From: Owenia fusiformis
Lineage: Eukaryota > Annelida > Polychaeta > Sabellida > Oweniidae
NCBI GenBank assembly: GCA_903813345.2
Contig: CAIIXF020000010.1
Coordinates: 13,151,181 to 13,215,180, forward strand
Length of the DNA: 64,000 nt
Direction: 5' to 3'
Shown here: positions 11,501 to 23,500 of the stretch, piece after piece
How positions within the stretch are numbered: position 1 is the stretch's first letter
How the letters are laid out: every line of letters begins with the position of its first letter
The notes under the pieces: generated by a model
Told to the model about the DNA's origin: nothing
What the model saw: only the letters and a program-made list of their open reading frames with translations
The model's database searches: none
Program-made: the position numbers and the translations under genes

Positions 11501-14500
11501 TCTTACTAAACCACCGATTTCTATTTCATATCGTTTAATATGAATGTTTATAAGACAAAAAAAGTTGAAATTGAAATTGATTGATTCCAATGGGTTTTCG
11601 CAATACCCGCTAACTCTAACATTTTAGTTCAAGAAAAGCTTTGCATTGATTTTAATCTGTTTAATGATGATAGATGATTCTTTTATGAAATATAGCATTT
11701 TTGGCGCCAAAATCATTTTGATAAGAATATGAACAATTTATCACTAAATGGCAAAAATGTTCACCCCTATATCACGTTCGCTCTCGATTTGACCTTTGGT
11801 AGCTTACTTTTTCTGAAAAAAACAACACTCTTCTGAAGAGGTAATTGAATTTTATAACAATACCAATATTATTAGTCCAAATGTTCCATCCAGTGTTATA
11901 AAAAAACTTGCAAACATTAAAGGCAACGATGAGTAGAGAGACGAACTGGGGTGAAAGGTCAATCGTTTTGACATCTTAATAATATATGCATTTATTTCTT
12001 TAATTTTGTATTAAATCCATTATTCAGATATGATAAAAAGGGTACTTTACTTTTTGAATATTGCTTCATGTATTTTCCACTCTCTGCCATGTGTTGCCAT
12101 TTTAACGAATTTGGGGTTTCCAAGGAATTTGGAATGATAAAATAGTTAATAGAGAGCTTGGGTATCCATTAGGGTGGTCCAAAATATGGCGAAAAACCAA
12201 CTTTGTTTCGGATCATCTTCCTCATTTGACTTACTGTTGTCCATGACCTAAAACACCTGCACACCAAATATTGAGACCCAAATCCCATGGGAAATTTACC
12301 CACGCTTCGACTGAAAATTCAGTTATTTCATGATTTTTTGCTATTTTCGATAAATTGACATCTCCCTTTTCCTGGTATAATATGTTTCTATTTTTTCATA
12401 GTAAGCATTTTTGGAGGACTCTTTATTACTTCATAATACTAGGAACCCATACACCAAATTTTGAGACCCAAATCCCATGGGAAATTTACACACGCTTCGA
12501 CTGAAAATTTGTGTTTTTAATGATTTCATTTCTTTCAGCAGTAGTTGGGATACGTGCAGCGTCCCAGAGTAACTTCATTTCATCCCAACATTGTTTTACA
12601 TAGTCTGATACAGTGTCTCGTTTGCCTGAGCTTTCACTACAAGATCTTATTCCTCTGTATCTTTGGAGTACTATTTTTTTGATAGGTAAATGCAAATGTG
12701 GTATGGTCTCTCTGCTTGGTCCAACAAACTTCTCCAAAATCTTGGAGGCATTTGATGTTCTATTCAGCTTTCCCATTTCTATTGAACGTTTAGTGCTAAT
12801 GGCTGTATAACAAATGTTTCAAGCATTAGCTCTGAAATGACATAACCAAAGCAAATGATGCAAGGTCGCACAAAGAAGATTGTTACAAACTGGAAATCAC
12901 ATGCAAAACATGATATACTGTACTTGGCCACTACCACAGTATATGAATCTGCATATGTAAATTCAAATATTTTACCAAAAACTATTGTGTTTGTTGTCAC
13001 CTTTGAATAGAATTAAAGTCTTGGTTTTTTGATATAAGGGTTGTAAGAATTAAGAAGGACAGAAAAGGTCTCTCCTGAATGTCTAAAAAATATAGATATA
13101 AGCATATAACGCCAATACTATCAGGAGACAGCAATTTATCGAAAATCGCGAAAAATCATTAAAAACACAAATTTTCATTCGAAGCGTGTGTAAATTTCCC
13201 ATGGGATTTGGGTCTCAAAATTTGGTGTATGGGTTCCTAGTATTATGAAGTAATAAAGAGTCCTCCAAAAATGTTTACTATGAAAAAATAGAAACATATT
13301 ATACCAGGAAAAAGGAGATGTCAATTTATCGAAAATAGCAAAAAATCATGAAATAACTGAATTTTCAGTCGAAGCGTGGGTAAATTTCCCATGGGATTTG
13401 GGTCTCAATATTTGGCGTGCAGGTGTTTTAGGTCATGGACAACAGTAAGTCAAATGAGGAAGATGATCCGAAACAAAGTTGGTTTTTCGCCATATTTTGG
13501 ACCACCCTAGTATCCATTTGTGTATATTAAGACTACCAGGAATTGTAGTCCCCCTATCAATTGTTTTAAAACACATTTGCTCCGATTCATCGATCGGGCG
13601 ACGGCCAATAAATCGGAGGCAATGTGACTTAGGCTTAAGTATGATTAGCATTAAACATGTTAATGATTTCTTAATTTAACGATTAGAATCTGTAAACATC
13701 TTATATATAACCTTTGGAAATGTTATTTAATGAACTGTCACCAAGCAGAAGCGTATTCATAAGCATGTTATCATGTTAATTATGAATTGAAATAATAGGG
13801 TTATTTAGTAAGAAAATTAGTTACAGAGAGATTTCGCAACACACTTATAGTATATGTATCATTCCTGTATAGCATACAAGAGGGGATTAACCCCAAGAGT
13901 TCAAAGATGATATACGCTTATAATGTAAACCTGTATTGAGATGACGTCCACCTCTGATTGGTCCAAATCGATAAACAAAAATGGCGGATTCAAAATTTTC
14001 TAATAACGCTTCGAATAATATTATGTTGATTCCTGGCGTATTTACCAATTGCATAGCTTGGTCTTTCACATCGAGATAAAGAAATATGTAAGGAATATGC
14101 TTACATCGATTAAAACATCACGATTACGCGTTATATTCGAAAACTTACCGGTGAGAATTTGCGCAAACGAAGGTGGTACGCAAGATACGTAATATGTCAG
14201 TCATCGCAAAAGCTCTGGGGGTGGTTACGTCATCATTTAATGCGTAGCTCTATAAGTCCCTATAAGTGTGATATTCTTGTAGCGTGTAGACGACGATTTA
14301 TAAGAATACATTGTATTCCCATATGCTATAAGTGAGTTGAGAAATCTCTCTATTGGCCTTTCTTTAGATTTTGGACTGGCCTGACATACCATGAAATAAA
14401 ATTCTAAAGTTTCCACCAGATCTGAACCTTCAGGAAAACAACCATGTTCCTTCATGTAATAGCCTAGGGCAAAGTTCCTGTCAGCTGTCGCCCTCTCACT

Positions 14501-17500
14501 AAGGTAGGTCGAATTGCTGAATCCAGTGTACTCCCCGCCCGCAAGAAGACTGTACATTAGTTGTGTCTAGATGAAAAAGAATAGTGCATAATGGGTTAGG
14601 AGTGAGGATTGCTTGTGCGTACCGAGTGCGACTCACCATGAAGTAAAACTCAAGGGTTTCTACCATGTCTTCGCCTTCAGGAAAACATTTATGTTCTTTC
14701 ATAAAATATCCCAAAGCAAAGTTCCTGTCTGCTGTTGATCTTTCTGATAAATAAGTTGAGTTGCTAAAACCAATATTTTCACCACCTGCTAAACGTTTGA
14801 AACTTTCCTGAGCCTACAATCAAATCAAACACGTGTTTTCAAATCTTAAAGACTCCAATCAGAGGCAGTTTGAAATGAAAATATTTTCTAATCATCCAAA
14901 TAATGTGTTTTATGACTTAAAAGGTTAAAGATCATTTTTGAAAAGCAAGAAAATCAGCAAACACCTTGTTGTTGAAATCTCTAAAAACTAGACTCTGAAA
15001 AGTTGAGCAGAAATTTGACATATCACATTCTGATTACTAGAATAGTACATTGTGCAACACTACGATACCTGTATTTGCCAAAATGGTTTTCATCGGACCT
15101 TTAATTGTATACACCTTTATTAGGTTCAATGTGTCAATGTGTCAAAGAAAATACATTATAGCATATCTTCTTTTCTTTTTTCCTTACAATATTCAAAAAA
15201 CAAAAAATGTGAGGAATAAAAATATTTTTTAACCTCGATTTCGTCAAAATAGCTGACCGTGTTTCACCTTTTAATTTATGTTTTCAACTGAACTTACATA
15301 TTCGAATCTTTCTGATATCGGATGTTTTCTTTTTAATAGTCCAGCTGTAATTATAGCGCCTGCATTTATAAGAGGATTGTGTGGTTTATCTAAAACACAA
15401 TACGGCAATGTTGGTTCAAGAAAAAACATCAAATCACAAATTCAACAGGTGGTGGAGCGATTGCCGGGAACTGTTAGTTAATACATTAAAATGACTATAG
15501 TTTTTTGTTACGAGATACATAAAATTATAAAATTATATAGTATAAAATATTATGTAGAGTTCTAGGCTGGCAAATTCCCAATTTATTCATTCATTTGCTA
15601 TAATCAATATTTTTCGATAGACGCCAGTCCTTGAAAGCAACTTACTGCGACAATCTAATGTCAGTTCATTGAAGCTACGGCCGCTTGGCTCCTGGCCGAC
15701 ATATTTGTGAGTTTCGTCTACCCCTATCTCACTCATAGCAAGTGCGTATGTGAGAGGTTTACTACAAGACTGGATACTAAATGGTTTCGTTGTATCACCG
15801 ATTGAATGTCTGAAATAAAATACTATCACATAGACAATTATACTTTACTGAAGATAATGCATTAATACAGGGATACAATGAGGTTATAACTATGCTATCG
15901 TATGGACAGCATGGAATACAACATGTTTCTAAGGATACACCATTTTTGGGATAACTTCTAATAAGTTATAGCTACAGTCCAAAATTGTTTTTTGTTTTGT
16001 TTTAGAAATAACTTGGCCGATTGAAAAGAAAAATTTTCAACTTTCGACACATCGTAAAATATGAGAAAAAAATTAAAATTAAACTACAATTGAATATAAG
16101 AAGAAATTCACATGAGTACAAAAACATAAACTATGAAATACAGTTAATTAAAGATACAAATGTCTAATTCTTGAGAGATTAAGACAGAATTTGTGAAATG
16201 CTGTATAAGTGAATCAAGAACTAAGGAATCACAATTTCCAATTCAAATTCGTTTTCGTGCATTACATCTGTATATTCCGTCTGGTATAATTCTATATTGT
16301 TGTTTACTTTTTTTATTCAATATAAAGTGATTTTAGTATTTCCCAAACATATTTACAGTTTACAGTTGGTAAATAACTTGCCTCTGTCCATCCACTGTGC
16401 ACACTGAGATTCCCCACAGATTTGGATCCGCTCTAGCCAGCTGTGGAATGTACTGTGCTGGCTGCATGAAATAAAAGAAAAAATCATGAATATGAATTAC
16501 TTATTAATAACTTTAAATGCATTCCAAACTTAAAGTTTTCATTGAAAAGTAACGTCACGATTTTTTGATATAACCTTTTTTGTGGGGAATACTTATAATT
16601 TAAAATGTTCGAACAAGCAATGCAGAGCGTCACAACAAACAGCATGCGAACAAGCAAACAAACAGTACTCACAGTTCCTTGAGTGTTTTTTTGACACGAG
16701 TAGTATAGCGTGTCTATGTGACCCGTAAAATCCCAGAACTCCGGGATGACCATTTCATTCTTGAAGGCCATTCCAATCAACACAATATTGTCATGAGTAC
16801 ACCTAAACAAATAAATAATACAGGGTGGTCCAAAAAAAAGTGAACCCTGCAACAGGCTACGTTTTTCTTAATACATACATGAATTGGCTCATATTATCAC
16901 ATGTTGTAGAGAAAGGTCTAAAATTTTGGTTGATGCCATAATTTATTCTCAGTCTTAAATTTTGAAGAAATTACAAGCGTTTAACAAACATGCCTGGAAA
17001 TTAAACATTGTACAATGATTCACGGAAATTGTTGAAACACATTGGATGATCTTAAACAACTTTCAGTTAGAGATACAAGTTTAAAACCCTACCATATGAC
17101 AAAAGGGACACTATTAAAGCAGGAAACACATTTCACACTTTCATTGATCATTTTGAAGCATTTTTAACTGTTCAACAGTTCAGGAGTATGTTACCTACAC
17201 CAACAGTTAGAGGGGGCCTCTTATGGAAGGGAGTTGCCCCCTGTGATCAGGAATCTGAAAACCCCTTTATCAAATATCTTTAAAAAATCAAAAGAAAATC
17301 CAATATTCAATGTTTGAGCCATATATCATTAGAACATTTCAAGATTATATAGGGGTACGTTCATGATTTCACTGGATGAAAAAGTTTTCATCTGTTGAAG
17401 CTAGCACATTTGTTTGGATCACAATAACTTTGCAACTAACAAATGCAGGATGCTAGTTTTCAGCCATAATATGCAGGATTTGAAATTGAACAAAGTCAGA

Positions 17501-20500
17501 AAATATTAGTTCTTTATATATATCTTTTATCGACTCTTTAGATGTCATATCATGACATATTAGTCACTTAGGTAGAGCAGTTCTTCCCATTGTCGAGTTG
17601 AAGAACTGGTATCTTTATCCTGGCTAGAACCATAGACAATTCTAGCCAGCGCCAGCCTTTTATCGAGTTAGCAGCACTCTAGTAATCGCCGGTATAGGTC
17701 AGCAGTCATAGGTCAAAGACAAATCACAAGAAGTGCTGTGACCTGGGTTTGAACCCAAGACCTCTACTTTTCAGCTTGAAGCCAGACTTCCTGCTTTTCA
17801 GACCAATGCCTTAACCACTAGGCCAACCCGGCGTCTTTAAGACTGCAGCTTAAAAGATTCTCAGGGGAAGGGTGTTGAAGGGTTGAAGAATCGTGGATAT
17901 TGAAAATCACATTTTGTCCATTTTCAGTAATGTTTGGTAAGGGCTTATAATTTCTGCAAATTTCAAGACTAAGAAAAATGTATGGTACCAACATAAATTT
18001 AAGACCTTCCTCTACAACATGTGAAAATAAAAAAGAATTCCTGCAAGTAATAAGGGAAATATGGCCAGTTGCAGGGGTTCACTTTTTTTTGGACCACCCT
18101 GTATATGTTTTTCTCTCTTACATATTAATATTTAGGATTTTTCACTTTAAGTACAATCAATGTGCAAATAATTAATGACGGTTGTATTTTAAGGAAGTAT
18201 GAGCTCTAGCAAGCAACAAAATGACCATATTTTCATCATCAGGTTGTTAAATCGAGTCTGATAACATGGTAGATATTAGAAAGTTCCCTTAAACTTGAAT
18301 ATTCATCTATTGGTCAATTTTCTTATTACCTATTTGGATATACAAATGAAAGTAAAATATAAGTCACAACAATAAAAGGAACGATATTTCTCTTATTGTG
18401 ATTTTATATCATTGATCTGCCCGACCAAGAAATCACATTTTCAAATAAAATTTGATTTTCAAAGATGATAAACTGTTTTTGAAACCACATTTCACGATAT
18501 AATTTTACATGTCGATTTCAAATAGGATATCACCTTGACTGAATTTTGAATATTCAAAAATGTAAATCAAGATTTCAATGATAACGTGGTGCTCATTCCT
18601 CTATTTTGAGAATTTGGACATTTCAGTTTTCACAAATTGTGCTCTTTGAATTTTAAATAACTTCACCAATGGATAACGTACCGCGTGTCTTTTTTGAAAT
18701 GTTATAGACGGTGTAGTAGTCAGAGACCCATGCCTCTCTATCGTTTCAAAAGATTTGCCCAACGTATCTGTCTCTGTTAATTTATTGCATCTATACTTTT
18801 TTGAAAGGTAACACTTTTAGGTTCAATTTTCTGCCGGATGCCCTTGCAAACTCTCATTGGTTGCTCTGAATTGTAGCATTCCGTTACCATGGTTACGCAT
18901 CTATAGACATCTCACCTTGGAATCTTAAATCATTTGTAACTTTATTTGGTCTATAGAGATTATATTGGTGTCAAATTAAACCTAATTAAATTTTCCATAC
19001 AGTAAAGATATTCATGTATGCAAATTAGATAATTTGCATATATTGCGGCCTCATCAATCAATTTTTGATTCAGAATTTTCAAGTATAGCAACAGGAGATT
19101 TTGGTACAAAACAAAGGAGTTAATCACGTAGTATGATTGACAGAGGTTGAATCTAAGCTATATTAATTTACACTTTTTATAGTTTAGACGCTTAAATATG
19201 GCATGACCTGTAATAAATGCAAACAGATGACGTTATCATCACAAAATGAATGTTCTTGCTGTTATTTTAAATGAAGTTTCTAAAAATATCTTCTTTTGAT
19301 ATTTTTAATTTATAACATTTTGTAAATAATTTAAACAAGGCATAAGCATGCAAAATGTCACCATGTACCATTTTTAACAGATGCTAAGGCCAGGCACCAG
19401 ATGTCAAACGCCGTCTCAAAAATGGAAACCATAATAATATGTCACCGCGCTCTTGGTGGTGACATGAAAACAGCAGACATACATTTTGTGATATGACGTC
19501 ATCAATTTGTATAAACAGGTTATGTAGATGTTTACTGCTGAATTGCAGCACAAATATTAATGTTTGCACCATTCATGCTATAGACTGACGCCTTTGAAGC
19601 AAATCAGTTTAAAAATTCATGGAGCTGTTCACTGTTGAATCGCAACACAAATATTGATGTTTAACCAGTCATGGTGTTTCGCCTTTTTAAATAGATTGAC
19701 GCCTATGAAGCAAATCAATTAAAAATGTATAGATTACATATTACATATTACAAATTTCACCATTCCATTCACCCATTCACTAACTGATTAATCCATAACT
19801 TTCTCACAAACAATAAATCATGTTACAAAATCAAAAAACTGTTTTGACCCCTGCCAATGATAGTCAAAATTACAAATACCCGTATCATTTCTATACACAA
19901 ACTAATTCAGTCACTTGGAAAATATATATTTTTCACTCAATAACCTTGAAGCAGCGTTGTTTCATTTTTGTTATTTTAGTGTTTTATTTATGATTGTCAA
20001 ATAGTAACGTTCATAGTAGCTGCCTCAAAAGCTGAATTACTTTGCTAATGCTAATTCAATTTTGAATCATTTTTATGTTGCTCATACCTCTTCCACTCAT
20101 AGATAAATGACAGAACTATGCAGAAACTACGCCATACAATCTTGGATCTAATAAATATGTTACTATACTTCTGAACCAAAAATAGTTTGATGACATCATA
20201 ATTTATGCAAATTAACTAATTTGCATAATTGAATATCTTTACCATACCGGTTATTCAATTAGGATCAATTCGATACCAAGATCTTCTCTATAGACCAAAT
20301 AATGACAAAACTACCAAACATTTCAATTCTAAGGTAAGATGTTTAAAGTTAATTGGTTAAATGATAACGTTCATGGTAGCTGCCTTGAAAGCGTATAATA
20401 ACTTTGTTAGTTTTAATCCAATTTTGAATCTGTTTTCACTTTTATGTTGCTTATACCTTCTACTCATAGAATAAACGTCATAACATTGAAGAAATTCTAA

Positions 20501-23500
20501 CGCACGGCTTCAGTTCTTAAAGATACATTGCTAGACTTGAAAATTCTGAACCAAAAACAGATTTATAATGTCACAATTGCAAATGAGCTAATATGCATAA
20601 TTCAATATTGTAATTATATGGGAATTTTTTTAGGTTTAATTTGATACCAATTTCGTTTCAATAGACAAAATAATGACAAAGCTACAAATGATTTAAGATT
20701 CCAAGGTAAGATGTCTATAGATGCGTAACCATGGTAACGGAATGCTACAATACAGAGCATCCGATGAGGGTTTGCAAAGGCATCCGGCAGAAAATTGAAA
20801 TTCAAAATGTTACCTTCCAAAAAAGTATGGATGCAATAAACTAACAGAGACCGATACCTTGGGTAAATCTTTTGAAACGATAGAGAGGCATGGGTTTCTG
20901 ACTATAGGATCCAAGGGAGGTCAATTGAAGATGTTACACTTTTTTCAATAAATGATATCATGAGCTGTACACCTGATATTGAAAACGTTTGGCCTCTTTC
21001 CTTATCATTTCACATATGTCTGGCACAAATCCCAAAAGATAATTTTAAAACTGTACTGTACTTCTTAAATGTTTCTCTATCAACTTTTTCATCATTGCTC
21101 TCATCTGTGTCGTAGAGATGTTTCTCCCGTACATCATCTAAATTAGCCTTTGTTTCTTTTAGCCTTGGGTCAGTCTCCCTTAATCCAGTCATTTCTAGCG
21201 CCTGTCAAATTAAAATCAGACTTTTGTCACATTTCAAAAACATGGGAATGATTCGTTGTTTCCTTCTACGATTCTCATTTTAATATCATCATTTTTATAT
21301 CATCACAGTCAATACATTGACTGGTCTTTAATGAAATATATCAGTCATAAACATACAATTACATACCCCATTTTACTAGGCCAGTAAATTTAAATGATCT
21401 GGTCATTGTGAGATCACATACAACAACATTGGTACATGAGTAAGAACAGATAAACGATTGACTGGACTATGCTGAGTGTGCTCACTAAAATTTGGGTTTA
21501 TTTTAGAGGAGTAATACATGTTTTAGGTAAAATAAACAAATGTTCCAATTCATCTCAAACCAAATGAGTCTGGCAAAGCTATACTGATAATTAGAAAACA
21601 ATTAAGAAAACGGCTAAAGGATTTTACTTACAGCCCAGAATTTCTGGATGCTGACCATATCTCCACTCTTGAGAAGATTGAAGAGTACATCTTCAATGTC
21701 TGTTGGCTTGGTAACTCGACTCAGCTGCTCGGCGCTACAAATGGAAATATGGGTGCTACTATGTGTAAGACATGACGTTGAACTCGTTTAATTGGCTATG
21801 GCTATTACAAACAGGAACACATACACGGTACATATTTAAAGTCCCCGTCTAAAGTTGAAAATCTTTTTTTATCATTCATTTACTATTTGTCAGGACTTAA
21901 AAAGTATTTTTAGATATTTTTGAACAAAAAAAAATTTTGAAAAAAAGTTGTGAGCATTTCATTTCTCAAATATTCAAATTTCCCGCCATTTTTCAAAAAA
22001 AGTTGAAATTTCTTAATCATCAAATATTTCTTAATGCATTTCAAAAAAGATTATCTTTTTAACACCAATGCAAAGGTTGAACAAAGGACACACAATTTCA
22101 ATAATAAAATGCCATATTTAATGGGCCACTTCAATGTTTTAACATATCAAAAATATTTTGAAACATTAGTGATGTCACTAAGGTACCAAAAACTTTTTGA
22201 AAAAAATTGAATTTTTTTTTTCGATGTCAATCTTTTCTAAATATGTTAGACTTTCATAAAACACCAATCTTGATTGTCTAACCAGGTTAAAAGGAAGAAT
22301 AAATTATGTTTTAGATATCATTGTACCATTGGTTTCTATGAGAACTAAAATTTTGAAATGCATTTTTCTCAGAACCATTTTCATGCACTGATAAGTTCAT
22401 TTCTCGCTTATTTATGAACCGATTTTCTTGATTTTTTCGACAAAAAAACATGGGAGGATGAATGCTATGCATTGGTATGAATTATGGCTAATTAGAAGAT
22501 ATGAGTGACCTCTAAAAGTTGGTTTAAAATAAATTCACAAATTTGGGAACAAAGAGTCTATCAAAAACCACTTTTTGAAATTTAAAAAAAAAGTTTCACA
22601 TATCACACTTTGATAACATTGGGTAAGACTACAATATAAGCCAAAGTGGTTTAAACTTTATATGGGGCCTTTAAGGATTTAAGCCCTGGACTCATTGCAA
22701 TGTTTGCTGAATCATACTAAAAATGTGTTGTTTCCAAATCTTAACATGACAGCGCAGCGGGAATGCAAAGTTTAGGAAACAACGCCCGAGTTGAATGAAG
22801 CAGCTAAAATGCATTGAATTGGCTTAAATTATTTTCACAAATTCCAAAATTTTCTCCAAAATCATCTAAAAGGAACAAAATCACTAAAAGAATACATTTT
22901 CAATGACATTTTCGCAAGGGTCAAGTTGGCAAGTTATCTAATCCAATGTGAGAAGTCCATTCATCACCATGACAACTGTTTAACTGGTGACCTTGTATGT
23001 GTTATTGATATTTCACACATTGTTCATTATGTAAATACTCTGTTCTGGTTGGCTGAAAATAGCCAAAATACAATTAATTCTCAAAATTCATTGGAGGTGA
23101 TATTGTAAGAATAAATCAGAAAAGTATATTTGCTTGGAAATGGATTAATAAGTGACTTTTCCATTGACGTTGGTTATTTTGACATCCTGACTTTAATTCT
23201 AAAATACACACATAATATGTGACCAATCTCTTACATATTCATAGCACTAGCAGGAATTCCCTAAAGTGCATCGGGTAAAGTTTTTAAAGAATTTGGCTTA
23301 TCTATTGCTGAGAAATAACTTGTCAAATCACTTCTCTGTTTTTGGTACAAACGCTATGAAGTTCTCATTGCGTTGCTCCTGTATTGGATATTATGAGATG
23401 CTATCTTGAATTTCTTTGTACTCACATTACATTTACTTGATTTTTTAATATTTTTTACTTTGTATACAATACTCTTGGGCTGCTTTGTACAAACTTTCAG

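Larger units (their letters stand above)
8622..14389. other. Glutaminase intron between exon 8b and exon 9
   Basis: 5.8-kb intron, almost half of it mobile DNA: two AAAGCG-word elements (8788-9778, 9814-11236), a hAT-like fold-back (12170-13509), a short MITE (13572-13637) and a dispersed repeat (13871-14220). No further glutaminase exon is needed or seen. Confidence 0.8.
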
